IMG/VR virus record: IMGVR_UViG_3300034375_008445
Span: 1-22,888 of that record
Direction: 5' to 3' (one strand)
DNA: 22,888 nucleotides
Source: a virus
Made by a program: the position numbers and the translations under genes. Below are positions 13,626-21,119 of the stretch, piece after piece (within the stretch, counting starts at the first letter, position 1; each line of letters opens with the position of its first letter). Below the pieces are notes generated by a model. That model saw nothing but the letters and a program-made list of their open reading frames with translations. It did no database searches and was not told where the DNA came from.

Positions 13626-14821
13626 AGGTGTTCAATCTCCATGTTCACCGGTACTCTTCTTTTTAATCGAGTTGGATAGGCCAAATCGAAGTCGGAAGTT
13701 GTCAAGCTTCCTCTCACTCGACCAAGAGCGCCATTATCTTCTGAAGTATATAAAAGATCATAGCTTGGTTGACTCGAATTAACTTGGCTAGATGTCAAGG
13801 CTCTCCGGGAGTCCCCCCAAGATTGATAAAAGTTGATACGCTCGCCACTCCCCACCAATGGCAAGAAGTTATTTATAAAGTGTTTATAGTCGTCAACTTG
13901 ATCAAGCAAAGCATCAAGATCGAATCTTAGAATGGATGTGACATAAGAGCCGATGAAGTTTGAGACATAACCGCCACCGATCTTTCTCCGGCTTTGGCTC
14001 ATGTTCTCCGCTTTTAGGTGGTGATTCTGATAAGGTCTTGAGGGAAGTAATACCCCATGACTCTTGTGGGTTGATGTGATTCGGGAGTGTGTACCATCGG
14101 TGACCGGTGATTCTTCCCCTGTGAATCCTAGCAAGTTTCTGATCGTTGTGTTGCTCCATGTTATATCACCTAAGCTAGTCCTATAATGACATTGAACATA
14201 ACCTTGATCGGTTAAAGTCCAAGTGATGTCAGTTGAGCTTTGAGCAGTATTATCAAGCGCTTGAAGTGAGCTTAATCCAAAGCTGTCTGAGTCGCTTTCA
14301 TCATAACCGCGAATAAAGCAAGTCACATCTTGAACATCGCTTTTAATGCTTGGGATATTAAAAGTATTTGATCCGCCTGACTCATCAATGCGATAGCTGA
14401 CATCATCAAGATCAATCAAGCCCCTAGCCCAATCATTGGGAGCGCTCAACACATAGTCAGAACCAACCAAGCTGGCCACAAGTGTTGAAGTGCCAAAACC
14501 AAAAGGATCATCACTTCCGGTTGATGTCACTTTGAATTGAACATCCGAAGTGATAGTCACCTTGTCGTCTTCGTTGATAGTCATCGCCCAAGATGTTCCA
14601 AAGGTGGCAAGGCTAAGTTGATAATCAGCTTTGAAGCTTGCATCAACTCCCCGACCATTCAAGAAGAAAAGCATATCCTCATAATAGCCTTGACCGCTTG
14701 CATAGTTTGGAAGGTCCACATCACTGCCACCGGAGCGAGTGAAGATAGTCTCCCCACTTTGGCCGGTCATATCAATGGAAGTTAAAAGCCCAAAGTTTGG
14801 CGCTGGATTATTTAATGGCAT
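13622..14821 (-). CDS. Distal-tail-like protein directly after the tape measure, 399 aa
   Basis: The ATG at 14821 shares its A with the TAA stop of the tape measure gene (TAATG), so coupling is expected; a G-rich stretch lies upstream. The protein begins MPLNNPAPNFGLLTSIDMTG. The middle is beta-rich (KVTITSDVQFKVTSTG), and the C-terminal part (SNFIGSYVTSILRFDLDALL, INFYQSW, GRVRGSLTTSDFDLAYPTRL) ends in a strand (VPVNMEIEHL). In siphoviruses the gene after the tape measure usually encodes the distal tail or minor tail protein that caps the tube. That role is inferred from order alone. Confidence 0.65.
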   Translation of the reverse strand: MPLNNPAPNFGLLTSIDMTGQSGETIFTRSGGSDVDLPNYASGQGYYEDMLFFLNGRGVDASFKADYQLSLATFGTSWAMTINEDDKVTITSDVQFKVTSTGSDDPFGFGTSTLVASLVGSDYVLSAPNDWARGLIDLDDVSYRIDESGGSNTFNIPSIKSDVQDVTCFIRGYDESDSDSFGLSSLQALDNTAQSSTDITWTLTDQGYVQCHYRTSLGDITWSNTTIRNLLGFTGEESPVTDGTHSRITSTHKSHGVLLPSRPYQNHHLKAENMSQSRRKIGGGYVSNFIGSYVTSILRFDLDALLDQVDDYKHFINNFLPLVGSGERINFYQSWGDSRRALTSSQVNSSQPSYDLLYTSEDNGALGRVRGSLTTSDFDLAYPTRLKRRVPVNMEIEHL

Positions 14822-16962
14822 TACATGGCCCCCCTTCTTGGCGCTCCACGTCTTCGAGTATTCTGAAGGTTAGTGATTCGATCCGCAAGAGCTTGTTCAG
14901 CTGCTCTTTGAGTATCATAGATGACAGCGCCACCAAAGTTGATGTTAAACACCATGCTTGATGTTTCCGCTTGCTCTCGCTGTGGTGTGGTCGCTGTCTG
15001 TGGTGTGCCTGTTGGAGAAGTTGCACCGGCTGAAGCTGTGGCCATTGAACCACCGCCACCACCGCCCATTGCTTTACCTGCTATACCAGCCGAAGCTGCT
15101 GCACCTGCGAATAAACCAGCCGCAACAAAGTGATTTGAAGCTGTTGCAGGATTGAGAATTAAAGCTGCTGTTCCTTTTGCTGTCTCCATTAGACTTTGAA
15201 CCGCTGCTTGTTGACCAAGTGAGATCAATATATTTCCAACGGATTCTTTGAAGTTCTCACCAAATAAAAGTGAAGCATAAGCAGCTTCTACAAGACCAGC
15301 GCCATATTGACTAGCGAACTCTCCCACTTTTTCAATTTGAGCATTGATTGATTGATTAACTATTTTTTGACGCTCTATTGTTTGTCTACGTTGAAGCTCT
15401 GTAATCTCTTCTTGAGTATGCTTATTAAGCTCAATCTCTCTTTTATATTTTAAATCAAGTAAAGCAATCTCTCGTTGTGTTTGGTCTTTAATCTGTTGAG
15501 CATTAAACTCTTCAGTATCAAACATGAAAGCTTTCATTTGCTCTTGTCTGATTCTTAAACTTTCTTGCTCGGCTTTTTGCCTTGCTTCTAATTCAGACTT
15601 TTCTTTTTTGCGCCTATCAAGTTCAAGCTGAGTGATTGCATTATTGTATCTTAATTGAGCAATAATCTTTTTTCTATCATTATCTCCAGCTAGCTTTAGT
15701 TCTTGCTCATATTGAAGTTTTAAGATTGTTTCTTTTTCAACACCAACGATTTGAAGACGAGCAATTTCAAGATTTCTAATTTGAGCTTGTTCAGCTTCGG
15801 CTTGTCTCTCTTCTGCTAATCGTTTAGCTCTATAAGCTGCCGCCATTGCTCTTCGTTTTGCTTGTTCTTGTTGCGCTTTAACTTGAGCATCTTTTTGAAT
15901 CTGAGCAAGTTCAAGCATCAAGCGCTCTTCTTCGGACTTGATAGCTTTTGCTCTGATTTCTTGGCTAAGTGTTTCCTGTGCTCTTATCTCTCTGATTCTG
16001 CGATTAGATTGAATAACTGCAATGTTTGTCAGATTTTGTTCTGTTTTCTCTCTGAGCTTTAATTGTTCAAGCGCTGCATCTTCGAGAAGTTTAGCTTCAG
16101 CATTAAGTTGCTCACCTCTCAGCTTTGGAGATCGTTTTAAAAGTCTCTCTTTTTCAGCTTCAAACTTAGCAAAGTTGTTTGCACCTTTTTGACCAAGTTC
16201 GATTGCTTCTTGTTCTTTACGCTTTAGCTTCTCACTTAAATACAATCTAGTCTGTTCTTTTTTCTCAATCTCAGCTTGTGCCTGAGCTAAAGATAAAGCA
16301 GCTTGTTCAATCATTCTTGAAGATGCTATTGAACCTTTTTGACTAGTTAGTAATTCTTTATTTATTTTCAATCGTTCTTTAGCTTGTTTAATCTCTATAT
16401 CAAGTCTAAAGATTCGCTTATCTATAGCAGCATTCCGTTCTCTTATTTCTTGAGCTGATTCAATATCAAGTTTCGCTTGCATACTTAAGTTTTGCAATCG
16501 TTCAACTTCAGCTTTATTAAGCTTGACTTGATAGGTGGCCAACTCTTCAAGCGCTGAAGTTAATTCGCTAACCGAAGCAATGTAAGCATCATGACGAACA
16601 TTAACTCCATTGACTTCATCTTGGTATTCTCTCCAAGCTTTAGCCACTTGAAAAACTGCAACACCAACTAAGCCAATAGGACCAAGCAAAGCGCTAAAGC
16701 TTGTTCCGGCAGTTTGAGCAGATTGACCGAGCGCAACAAGTGAACTAATAGCACCTTGAGCTGTTTGACCAACAGCACCAAGCTTTTGAGTTGCATTATC
16801 ACCCATGCTAGTTATTGCACCACTAACACCGGTAAAAGTCTCACCAACACCGGTGAAAGTCTTGCCAAGATCTTTTCCGCCTTGCTCAATCTCTTGGAAG
16901 CCTTGATCAACTTGCTCAGTATTTAAAACAACATCAATCTCAATTCTTCTATTTGTTGCCAT
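14821..16962 (-). CDS. Tail tape measure protein, 713 aa
   Basis: It spans the tail lumen during assembly and sets tail length. The N-terminus (MATNRRIEIDVVLNTEQVDQ) is followed by Gly/Ala-rich helices. A hydrophobic segment lies at about 88-107 (LLGPIGLVGVAVFQVAKAW), then a very long charged coiled coil at about 130-560 rich in Lys, Glu, Gln and Arg. A second hydrophobic zone lies at about 565-655 (YASLLFGENFKESVGN, AALILNPATASNHFVAAG, GLFAGAAASAGIAG), followed by a Gly-run linker and a tail-tip end (FNINFGGAVIYD). This order is diagnostic. With lambda gpH as a yardstick, 713 residues imply a tail of very roughly 105-125 nm. The start lies 14 bp inside the end of the GT frame; the SD is weak. 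Confidence 0.93.
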   Translation of the reverse strand: MATNRRIEIDVVLNTEQVDQGFQEIEQGGKDLGKTFTGVGETFTGVSGAITSMGDNATQKLGAVGQTAQGAISSLVALGQSAQTAGTSFSALLGPIGLVGVAVFQVAKAWREYQDEVNGVNVRHDAYIASVSELTSALEELATYQVKLNKAEVERLQNLSMQAKLDIESAQEIRERNAAIDKRIFRLDIEIKQAKERLKINKELLTSQKGSIASSRMIEQAALSLAQAQAEIEKKEQTRLYLSEKLKRKEQEAIELGQKGANNFAKFEAEKERLLKRSPKLRGEQLNAEAKLLEDAALEQLKLREKTEQNLTNIAVIQSNRRIREIRAQETLSQEIRAKAIKSEEERLMLELAQIQKDAQVKAQQEQAKRRAMAAAYRAKRLAEERQAEAEQAQIRNLEIARLQIVGVEKETILKLQYEQELKLAGDNDRKKIIAQLRYNNAITQLELDRRKKEKSELEARQKAEQESLRIRQEQMKAFMFDTEEFNAQQIKDQTQREIALLDLKYKREIELNKHTQEEITELQRRQTIERQKIVNQSINAQIEKVGEFASQYGAGLVEAAYASLLFGENFKESVGNILISLGQQAAVQSLMETAKGTAALILNPATASNHFVAAGLFAGAAASAGIAGKAMGGGGGGSMATASAGATSPTGTPQTATTPQREQAETSSMVFNINFGGAVIYDTQRAAEQALADRITNLQNTRRRGAPRRGAM

Positions 16963-17380
16963 TGTGAGCTTCTTTCATCATGCGTTCTTGTGTTCTATAA
17001 TGCGCTTCTTCTGTGTTTGAGTGTAGCACGTCAACGGCTTCAAGTAGAGCGCAAGTTGGATTTGGATATGTATGTGTTATCTCAGCAAGTCCGGCTCTGT
17101 GTCTATGATAAGCTTGAATAATTGAAGCAAGCTTATTTGATGAAGCGACCGGACAAGATCGAATCTTTAAATCTGAATAGTCTTCACCACAATCGGGAGC
17201 CACTCGATAACCTGGCAAGTAATACCCTTCTTCATCTGTCTGAAGCATAGGCAAGCCTTTTTTAAAAGCTCCACCACAGTTCCCACGAAGCTTCCTTAAT
17301 CCTTGCTTGGCTTGGCATTGTTCACATGACCAAGCTCGCCCCTTCGAATGACTAAGCCAAACCGAAGAGGCCAGCGCTAT
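16949..17380 (-). CDS. Tail chaperone T domain, made as G-T fusion by -1 frameshift (143 aa added)
   Basis: This frame is open from 17386 to a TAG at 16949 but has no usable start near its beginning. It is reached from the upstream G gene through the GGGAAAA slip site, adding 143 residues after G residue 170 for a 313-residue G-T product. In lambda, gpG-T binds the tape measure and recruits tail tube subunits. The added part begins IALASSVWLSHSKGRAWSC and holds CEQC at fusion residues 189-192, Cys205 (RGNCGG), Cys234 (APDCGED) and Cys246 (RSCPVA), a possible zinc site. A TTG at 17254 or ATG at 17248 would allow separate expression but would cut off the first three Cys. It ends inside the tape measure start, as expected of T. 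Confidence 0.8.
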   Translation of the reverse strand: MALASSVWLSHSKGRAWSCEQCQAKQGLRKLRGNCGGAFKKGLPMLQTDEEGYYLPGYRVAPDCGEDYSDLKIRSCPVASSNKLASIIQAYHRHRAGLAEITHTYPNPTCALLEAVDVLHSNTEEAHYRTQERMMKEAHNGNK

Positions 17381-17889
17381 TTTCCCTCAATGCCTAACAG
17401 GCTGATTCTTTGGATATGTGCGACAAGTTCAGAGATTGCCTTGATCCTTGCGGACTCTGGTCGAATCAGTTGGACTTTGTCAATGCTCGCTTCCTCATTG
17501 TCAATGTGAGTCAATGAAGATATGATCATTTCATTATAAACTCGGTTCAAGTAGGCTTCATAATTGGCCATTGCTTCACGTTCATCATCTGTTAGATTGT
17601 GATGCCAGACAGCCCTTGCTTTTGAATCGCTTGGCGCTTCCACCCAAAGCATCCGCCCCAACTCGCTTCGAGTGTACGCGCCTGCTCTGACTTCAGCTTC
17701 TTCACGTTCGCTTGGTGACAATGCTTTGATTGTGAATCGAGTTGCATCCTCACTCACAGACTCCAAGTCATTCAAGTCACCGCTTTGAATATACTTTGCT
17801 TTTTGTTCGTCTGTTGCCTTCACACCGGAATCACTAGTAATAACGATCTCAAGTGTTTGATCCGCGCTAGTTAAGAAGCTTAAAGCCAT
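17377..17889 (-). CDS. Tail assembly chaperone G, 170 aa
   Basis: Located between major tail and tape measure genes and followed by an overlapping -1 frame, which together define the G chaperone. The protein is helical and acidic (DLNDLESVSEDATRFTIKAL, SPSEREEAEVRAGAYTRSEL, NLTDDEREAMANYEAYLNRV), begins MALSFLTSADQTLEIVITSD, and ends ISLLGIEGK at the slip site. GGTGA about 6 nt upstream supports the ATG at 17889 over a TTG at 17901; the ATG is one base after the major tail stop. G keeps the tape measure soluble and sets the ratio of G to G-T. Sequence similarity to named G families was not recognised; the call rests on order and frameshift architecture. Confidence 0.82.
   Translation of the reverse strand: MALSFLTSADQTLEIVITSDSGVKATDEQKAKYIQSGDLNDLESVSEDATRFTIKALSPSEREEAEVRAGAYTRSELGRMLWVEAPSDSKARAVWHHNLTDDEREAMANYEAYLNRVYNEMIISSLTHIDNEEASIDKVQLIRPESARIKAISELVAHIQRISLLGIEGK
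17380..17386 (-). promoter_or_regulatory. Programmed -1 ribosomal frameshift site GGGAAAA
   Basis: On the minus strand the G gene ends GAG GGA AAA TAG, so the heptamer G GGA AAA has the canonical X XXY YYZ phase and abuts the stop. Lambda G/T uses GGGAAAG. A -1 slip continues ATA GCG CTG in the T frame, open for 143 codons. I see no strong hairpin within 10 nt downstream; a 6-bp stem (GCTTGG/CCAAGC, 14-nt loop) lies roughly 45 nt on, too far to be the usual stimulator. Confidence 0.82.
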
Positions 17890-17890
17890 T

Positions 17891-19195
17891 TTAGTCACCA
17901 ATTCCTAAACCAAGTCTAAATGGAGAGTTCCCTGCGTTTGCTTCATAAGCAGTTGTGGAGAAGTCACCAGCATATCTTGATTGAACATAATTAAGCTGTT
18001 GTCTCACAATGTCATTCCCTGAAACATCATAAACCGATGGATCACTTGTGAGCATTGCAGCAGGAAGCATGATTGCACAACCTTGACCGGTTCCTTGTGG
18101 GCCTGTACCAACTAAGACTTGGCGAACTGTTCTATTGAAGAAGTCATTTGCAATAGTTGTATTCACTGTTGACAAAGTCAGAGATAGCTCAACTTGAACA
18201 TCGCTGATCTCCATGTCAGACATTGCCAAGATACTGTTGCTGTGGCCCATAGGTGTCAAAGTGTTTGTGTAGGTCAAGCTGAAGTCCTCACAATCAAGCG
18301 CTGTTCTTCCAAGCTTGTCTCCGCTTGTTGCGTTTGTGAGTGAGCTAGGAGCGCTTGAAGATACCACAACATAAGCACCTCTAAATAAAGGAGCTGCGCC
18401 TGTGTTGTAGCTTGGCTCAACAGGACCGGTGGCACTTGCATGATCATCGGTGATGTATGCTGCTTGGAAAGTGAACTCAGCCATTAAGCGACCGTTATCA
18501 AGAGTGATGTTCAAGCTCTCCATCACACAGCCATATGCGTATGATAAGAAGTTGACACCTTCGATCTTGAATGAAACAGAGCTTTCATAGTCTCCGGTAT
18601 TGGTTCGGCTTGGAGTGTACCAAGTTTGAAGGCCACGAACCGAAGTGTAAGAGCTTGAAGATAAAGCAGGTGAGATTGTCACGTCACTGCTTGCATCTGC
18701 ATTATCTGTAATTGCAGAGTATTCAGCACGACCATTGATTGAAGTGCTGATCAAAGTTCCAATATCAGTGATGGCTGGAGCGCTTGTTGGTGTGTATGTG
18801 TTAGCGTCAACAGCTGTCACTGTGTCGCTCTGAACACTTGGAAGCTTGGTCTTGAAACCTGCACCTAATAGATAGCCAAGATAGTTTGCTGTGTAGTCAT
18901 CATCAGCACTGCCAACAGTTGTCAGATCAACTCGACAAACGATTGAGCCTGTACGTCTTCTTACTCGACTTCCACCGCTCCAAACTGTGTCCGGCTCACT
19001 CGGTACATTATAAGAACCATCACGAGCATCATTTCGCTCTGAGACAATCGCTTCACCTGCAATCACAATCGGATCACGTTCGCAAGGGATTGAGATATAA
19101 GTAAGGCCCGAAGATGTAGGAAGGCCTGTTGATGCATCAAGTGAACCAAAGCTTGATTCAACTGCAATGCTTAGACTTCTGTGTGTCACTGCCAT
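17891..19195 (-). CDS. Major tail (tube) protein, 434 aa
   Basis: It should form the tail tube. It lies directly upstream of the chaperone pair and downstream of terminator- and neck-like genes, the standard place. TTGGAGT about 8 nt upstream supports ATG 19195 (MAVTHRSLSIAVESSFGSLD) over an upstream in-frame start at 19222. Strand-rich segments include VRRRTGSIVCRVDLTTV, YESSVSFKIEGVNFLSYAYG and MESLNITLDNGRLMAEFTF, with DMEISDVQVELSLTLSTVN near the end. At 434 residues it is larger than lambda gpV, suggesting an inserted or added surface domain, possibly within the Ser/Thr/Ala-rich middle (TDNADASSDVTISPALSSSS). No sheath gene follows, which favours a siphovirus tail. Confidence 0.8.
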   Translation of the reverse strand: MAVTHRSLSIAVESSFGSLDASTGLPTSSGLTYISIPCERDPIVIAGEAIVSERNDARDGSYNVPSEPDTVWSGGSRVRRRTGSIVCRVDLTTVGSADDDYTANYLGYLLGAGFKTKLPSVQSDTVTAVDANTYTPTSAPAITDIGTLISTSINGRAEYSAITDNADASSDVTISPALSSSSYTSVRGLQTWYTPSRTNTGDYESSVSFKIEGVNFLSYAYGCVMESLNITLDNGRLMAEFTFQAAYITDDHASATGPVEPSYNTGAAPLFRGAYVVVSSSAPSSLTNATSGDKLGRTALDCEDFSLTYTNTLTPMGHSNSILAMSDMEISDVQVELSLTLSTVNTTIANDFFNRTVRQVLVGTGPQGTGQGCAIMLPAAMLTSDPSVYDVSGNDIVRQQLNYVQSRYAGDFSTTAYEANAGNSPFRLGLGIGD

Positions 19196-19196
19196 T

Positions 19197-19661
19197 TTAA
19201 GACTCCAAATAGAGAAGATCAAAAGGAAGAATCAAGAGATAAGCAAAGACTTCACCCCTATCATCAAGTATAGTTTCAAGTGTAGCTTGCAAAGGAATCA
19301 AGCTTATTATGCCTGTTGTTGCTAGTTGGTATTGTGGACCTTTAAGCTTGTCGATTAAGTCAGCAACATCTTCATTGATTTGTCGAGTCAAGAAGCCTGA
19401 GTCATGAGGGATGTCATATCTCACTCGGCATTGAATCCTTGACCGCTTTCGACCACTAAGACCGGCTTGACCATCATCAATGGCAAGGCCTTCAATGGCA
19501 AGCTCAAAGTACCTTGTTGAGTTAGGCCTATCTTCTAAGCTGGCAGTAAAGCCACCACCGCGATTGATTGCAACAAAGCCATGATGAGAATCTGTTTTTG
19601 GACTGATCGCTTCAATGGAGTTTTCCAGATATTCAAGCGCTGAGAAGATGCCTTGACTCAT
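19197..19661 (-). CDS. Tail terminator/completion protein candidate, 154 aa
   Basis: It begins MSQGIFSALEYLENSIEAIS and has an alpha-beta pattern: N-terminal helix, strands (TRYFELAIEGLAI, SRIQCRVRYDIP), a helix carrying INEDVADLIDKLKG, and strands with IISLIPLQATLETI and LILPFDLLYLES. This order (helix, antiparallel sheet, central helix, return strands) suits tail-terminator proteins such as lambda gpU. AAGGAG precedes the ATG, which overlaps the previous stop as ATGA (19658-19661). The stop is 1 base from the major tail start. Identification is by length, secondary-structure impression and gene order. Confidence 0.68.
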   Translation of the reverse strand: MSQGIFSALEYLENSIEAISPKTDSHHGFVAINRGGGFTASLEDRPNSTRYFELAIEGLAIDDGQAGLSGRKRSRIQCRVRYDIPHDSGFLTRQINEDVADLIDKLKGPQYQLATTGIISLIPLQATLETILDDRGEVFAYLLILPFDLLYLES

Positions 19662-20161
19662 TGTAGTTTTCTCCTTAAATCAAACTCAACAGCGCGGACA
19701 AGAATATCAACTTCTTGATCTGTTAGTCCTATAAACTCACGATCCATGTTCACACTATACCCATAATTAGCCTGTTGAGTTAAGCCCAATTTAAACCCAT
19801 TGACAGTCGCTTGCTTTACAACAAAGTTGTTCATCATATTTCCAGAAAGAACCAAATCAACTTCAGCGCTTTCTCCTGGTGTTCCACGTCTTCGACTTTC
19901 ATGCTTATATTGTTTATAACCATTTTGATAAAAGACGCTTCGACCGGTTCGAGATAAACGACCGCCTTTTGGCTTGAGTCTAGCACCACGCTTTAAAACA
20001 TATAAAGGCCTTGTTGAATAGCCTTTAAATTGATTACCTGTTGCATCAATGCCCTTGCTTGTCCTCATCTTAATTGATGCAAGAGTATTTGAAGCAAGGA
20101 CTAAACTATCTCTTTGAGTCCAAAGCGATCTTGGAAGATTTAAATCAATTCTTGCTTGCAT
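19658..20161 (-). CDS. HK97 gp10-like neck or head-tail joining protein, 167 aa
   Basis: The pattern fits the HK97 gp10/neck family: an N-terminal helix, then IDATGNQFKGYSTRPLYVLK as the family's G-x-x-F/W-x-x-Y-S ... L region. A basic Gly-rich stretch, a LVLSGNMMNNFVVKQA segment like the conserved D-L-x-x-S/T-G-x-M-x-x-x-hydrophobic, a strand pair (GFKLGLTQQANYGYSVNMDR), and EFIGLTDQEVDILVRAV follow, the last like the F-x-G-L/I-x-x-x-E ending. These proteins join the head and tail. The start codon overlaps the stop of the upstream gene by one base (TGATG). It is strongly basic in the middle (GYKQYKHESRRRG). Confidence 0.75.
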   Translation of the reverse strand: MQARIDLNLPRSLWTQRDSLVLASNTLASIKMRTSKGIDATGNQFKGYSTRPLYVLKRGARLKPKGGRLSRTGRSVFYQNGYKQYKHESRRRGTPGESAEVDLVLSGNMMNNFVVKQATVNGFKLGLTQQANYGYSVNMDREFIGLTDQEVDILVRAVEFDLRRKLQ

Positions 20162-21117
20162 CAGTGTTTCATCCCTCTCTTTGGAGTGAAGAAAGAATCA
20201 GCTGATGTCTTTGAGTACCAGCGCCAAGAAGCACGAAAGTCGGAAGCGCTTCCACCTTTTCTTGGTAGGACTTCCTCACCACTGTCAACAACTCCATCAC
20301 CATCCAAGTCAAGCGAGATAGTTGAGAGCGCTTTATCCATGAGTTCTTCACAACGTGTTCTCATTGCTTGAGCTGCGTCAAGTTGGAGAGCTTGTTCATA
20401 AACTCTTGCGGATGCACAATAAGCATGAGCAAGCTTGAAGCTTTCAGGATTAAAGACTTCATCTTCTGTGATGTCGTCTGCTGATAAAGCGTTTCTAATG
20501 GTCAAGATAATCTCGTCTAAGCTTGCCTTGATTTGTGGCTCAAAACTTGATTGTCGTCTTGGAACCATGTCCGCAAGATTAGCGAAAGTGTTGACCAATT
20601 CATCATGATCAAGACCGGTGTCAAAAGGTCTATTAGTGACCTTGATCAAGCCCTTCTCGCTTCGAGATTGATTCTGACTTCCCATGTCCGCTGTATAGCT
20701 GACAGTATAAGGATAATAGCCAGAAGTATCTGTGACTTGTGCTGTGGTCACTGTTCCATAATACATAGCGAATTGAAGACTTGCGCTTGTGCTTAGGTCG
20801 ATCTCTCTTGGCAATGGTTCAGCCAAGATCGCTGTGGTGTCTACGATTCGAGTGACTTTTACAGCAAAGTGAGAATCACCATTGGTGATGATGAAGGCTT
20901 TGACTTGATCAGCCTGTAAAGCTGTTGCGCTTGCGCTTAGTGTCAATGTTCGTCTGTCATTGGCTAGCGCTGTGATTGATAAGTCAGACCGGCTTTGAGT
21001 GAGTGTGATGCTGACTTCAGCATCAGCGCCAAAGACTTCAAGAGTGACATCACCTGTGATTGGTGTTGGTGCGTTCCATTCGAAAAGCAAATTGTCGTTT
21101 GTTGCTACCTTGATCAT
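20161..21117 (-). CDS. Head-tail connector-like protein with an EF-hand loop, 318 aa
   Basis: Two parts are visible. Residues 1-140 are beta-rich (NLLFEWNAPTPITGDVTLEV, VKAFIITNGDSHFAVKVTRI, LQFAMYYGTVTTAQV), like small adaptor folds. Residues about 165-270 are helical (HDELVNTFANLADMVPRR, SLDEIILTIRNALSADD, LAHAYCASARVYEQALQLDA), resembling head-tail connector helices of the gp6/gp15 type. Residues 270-281 read DLDGDGVVDSGE, an exact EF-hand loop with acidic residues at 1, 3, 5, 9 and 12 and Gly at 6. AGAGG 5 nt upstream favours ATG 21117 over GTG 21123. Position between minor head and neck genes supports the connector call; the EF-hand is clear, the rest is inference. Confidence 0.68.
   Translation of the reverse strand: MIKVATNDNLLFEWNAPTPITGDVTLEVFGADAEVSITLTQSRSDLSITALANDRRTLTLSASATALQADQVKAFIITNGDSHFAVKVTRIVDTTAILAEPLPREIDLSTSASLQFAMYYGTVTTAQVTDTSGYYPYTVSYTADMGSQNQSRSEKGLIKVTNRPFDTGLDHDELVNTFANLADMVPRRQSSFEPQIKASLDEIILTIRNALSADDITEDEVFNPESFKLAHAYCASARVYEQALQLDAAQAMRTRCEELMDKALSTISLDLDGDGVVDSGEEVLPRKGGSASDFRASWRWYSKTSADSFFTPKRGMKH
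20275..20310 (-). other. EF-hand calcium-binding loop in the connector-like protein
   Basis: The encoded 12-residue loop DLDGDGVVDSGE matches the D-x-D-x-D-G-x-x-D-x-x-E consensus at every ligand position. It is preceded by a helix (LMDKALSTIS) but followed by a Pro-Arg-Lys-Gly segment rather than a clear second helix, as in dockerin-like calcium loops. Only one loop is present. Confidence 0.8.
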
Positions 21118-21119
21118 GA

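Noticed and set aside
16949-17254. Independent 101-residue gene starting at TTG 17254
   Set aside because: The frame continues upstream without stops to the GGGAAAA slip site and holds the Cys motif there; the G-T fusion explains it better.
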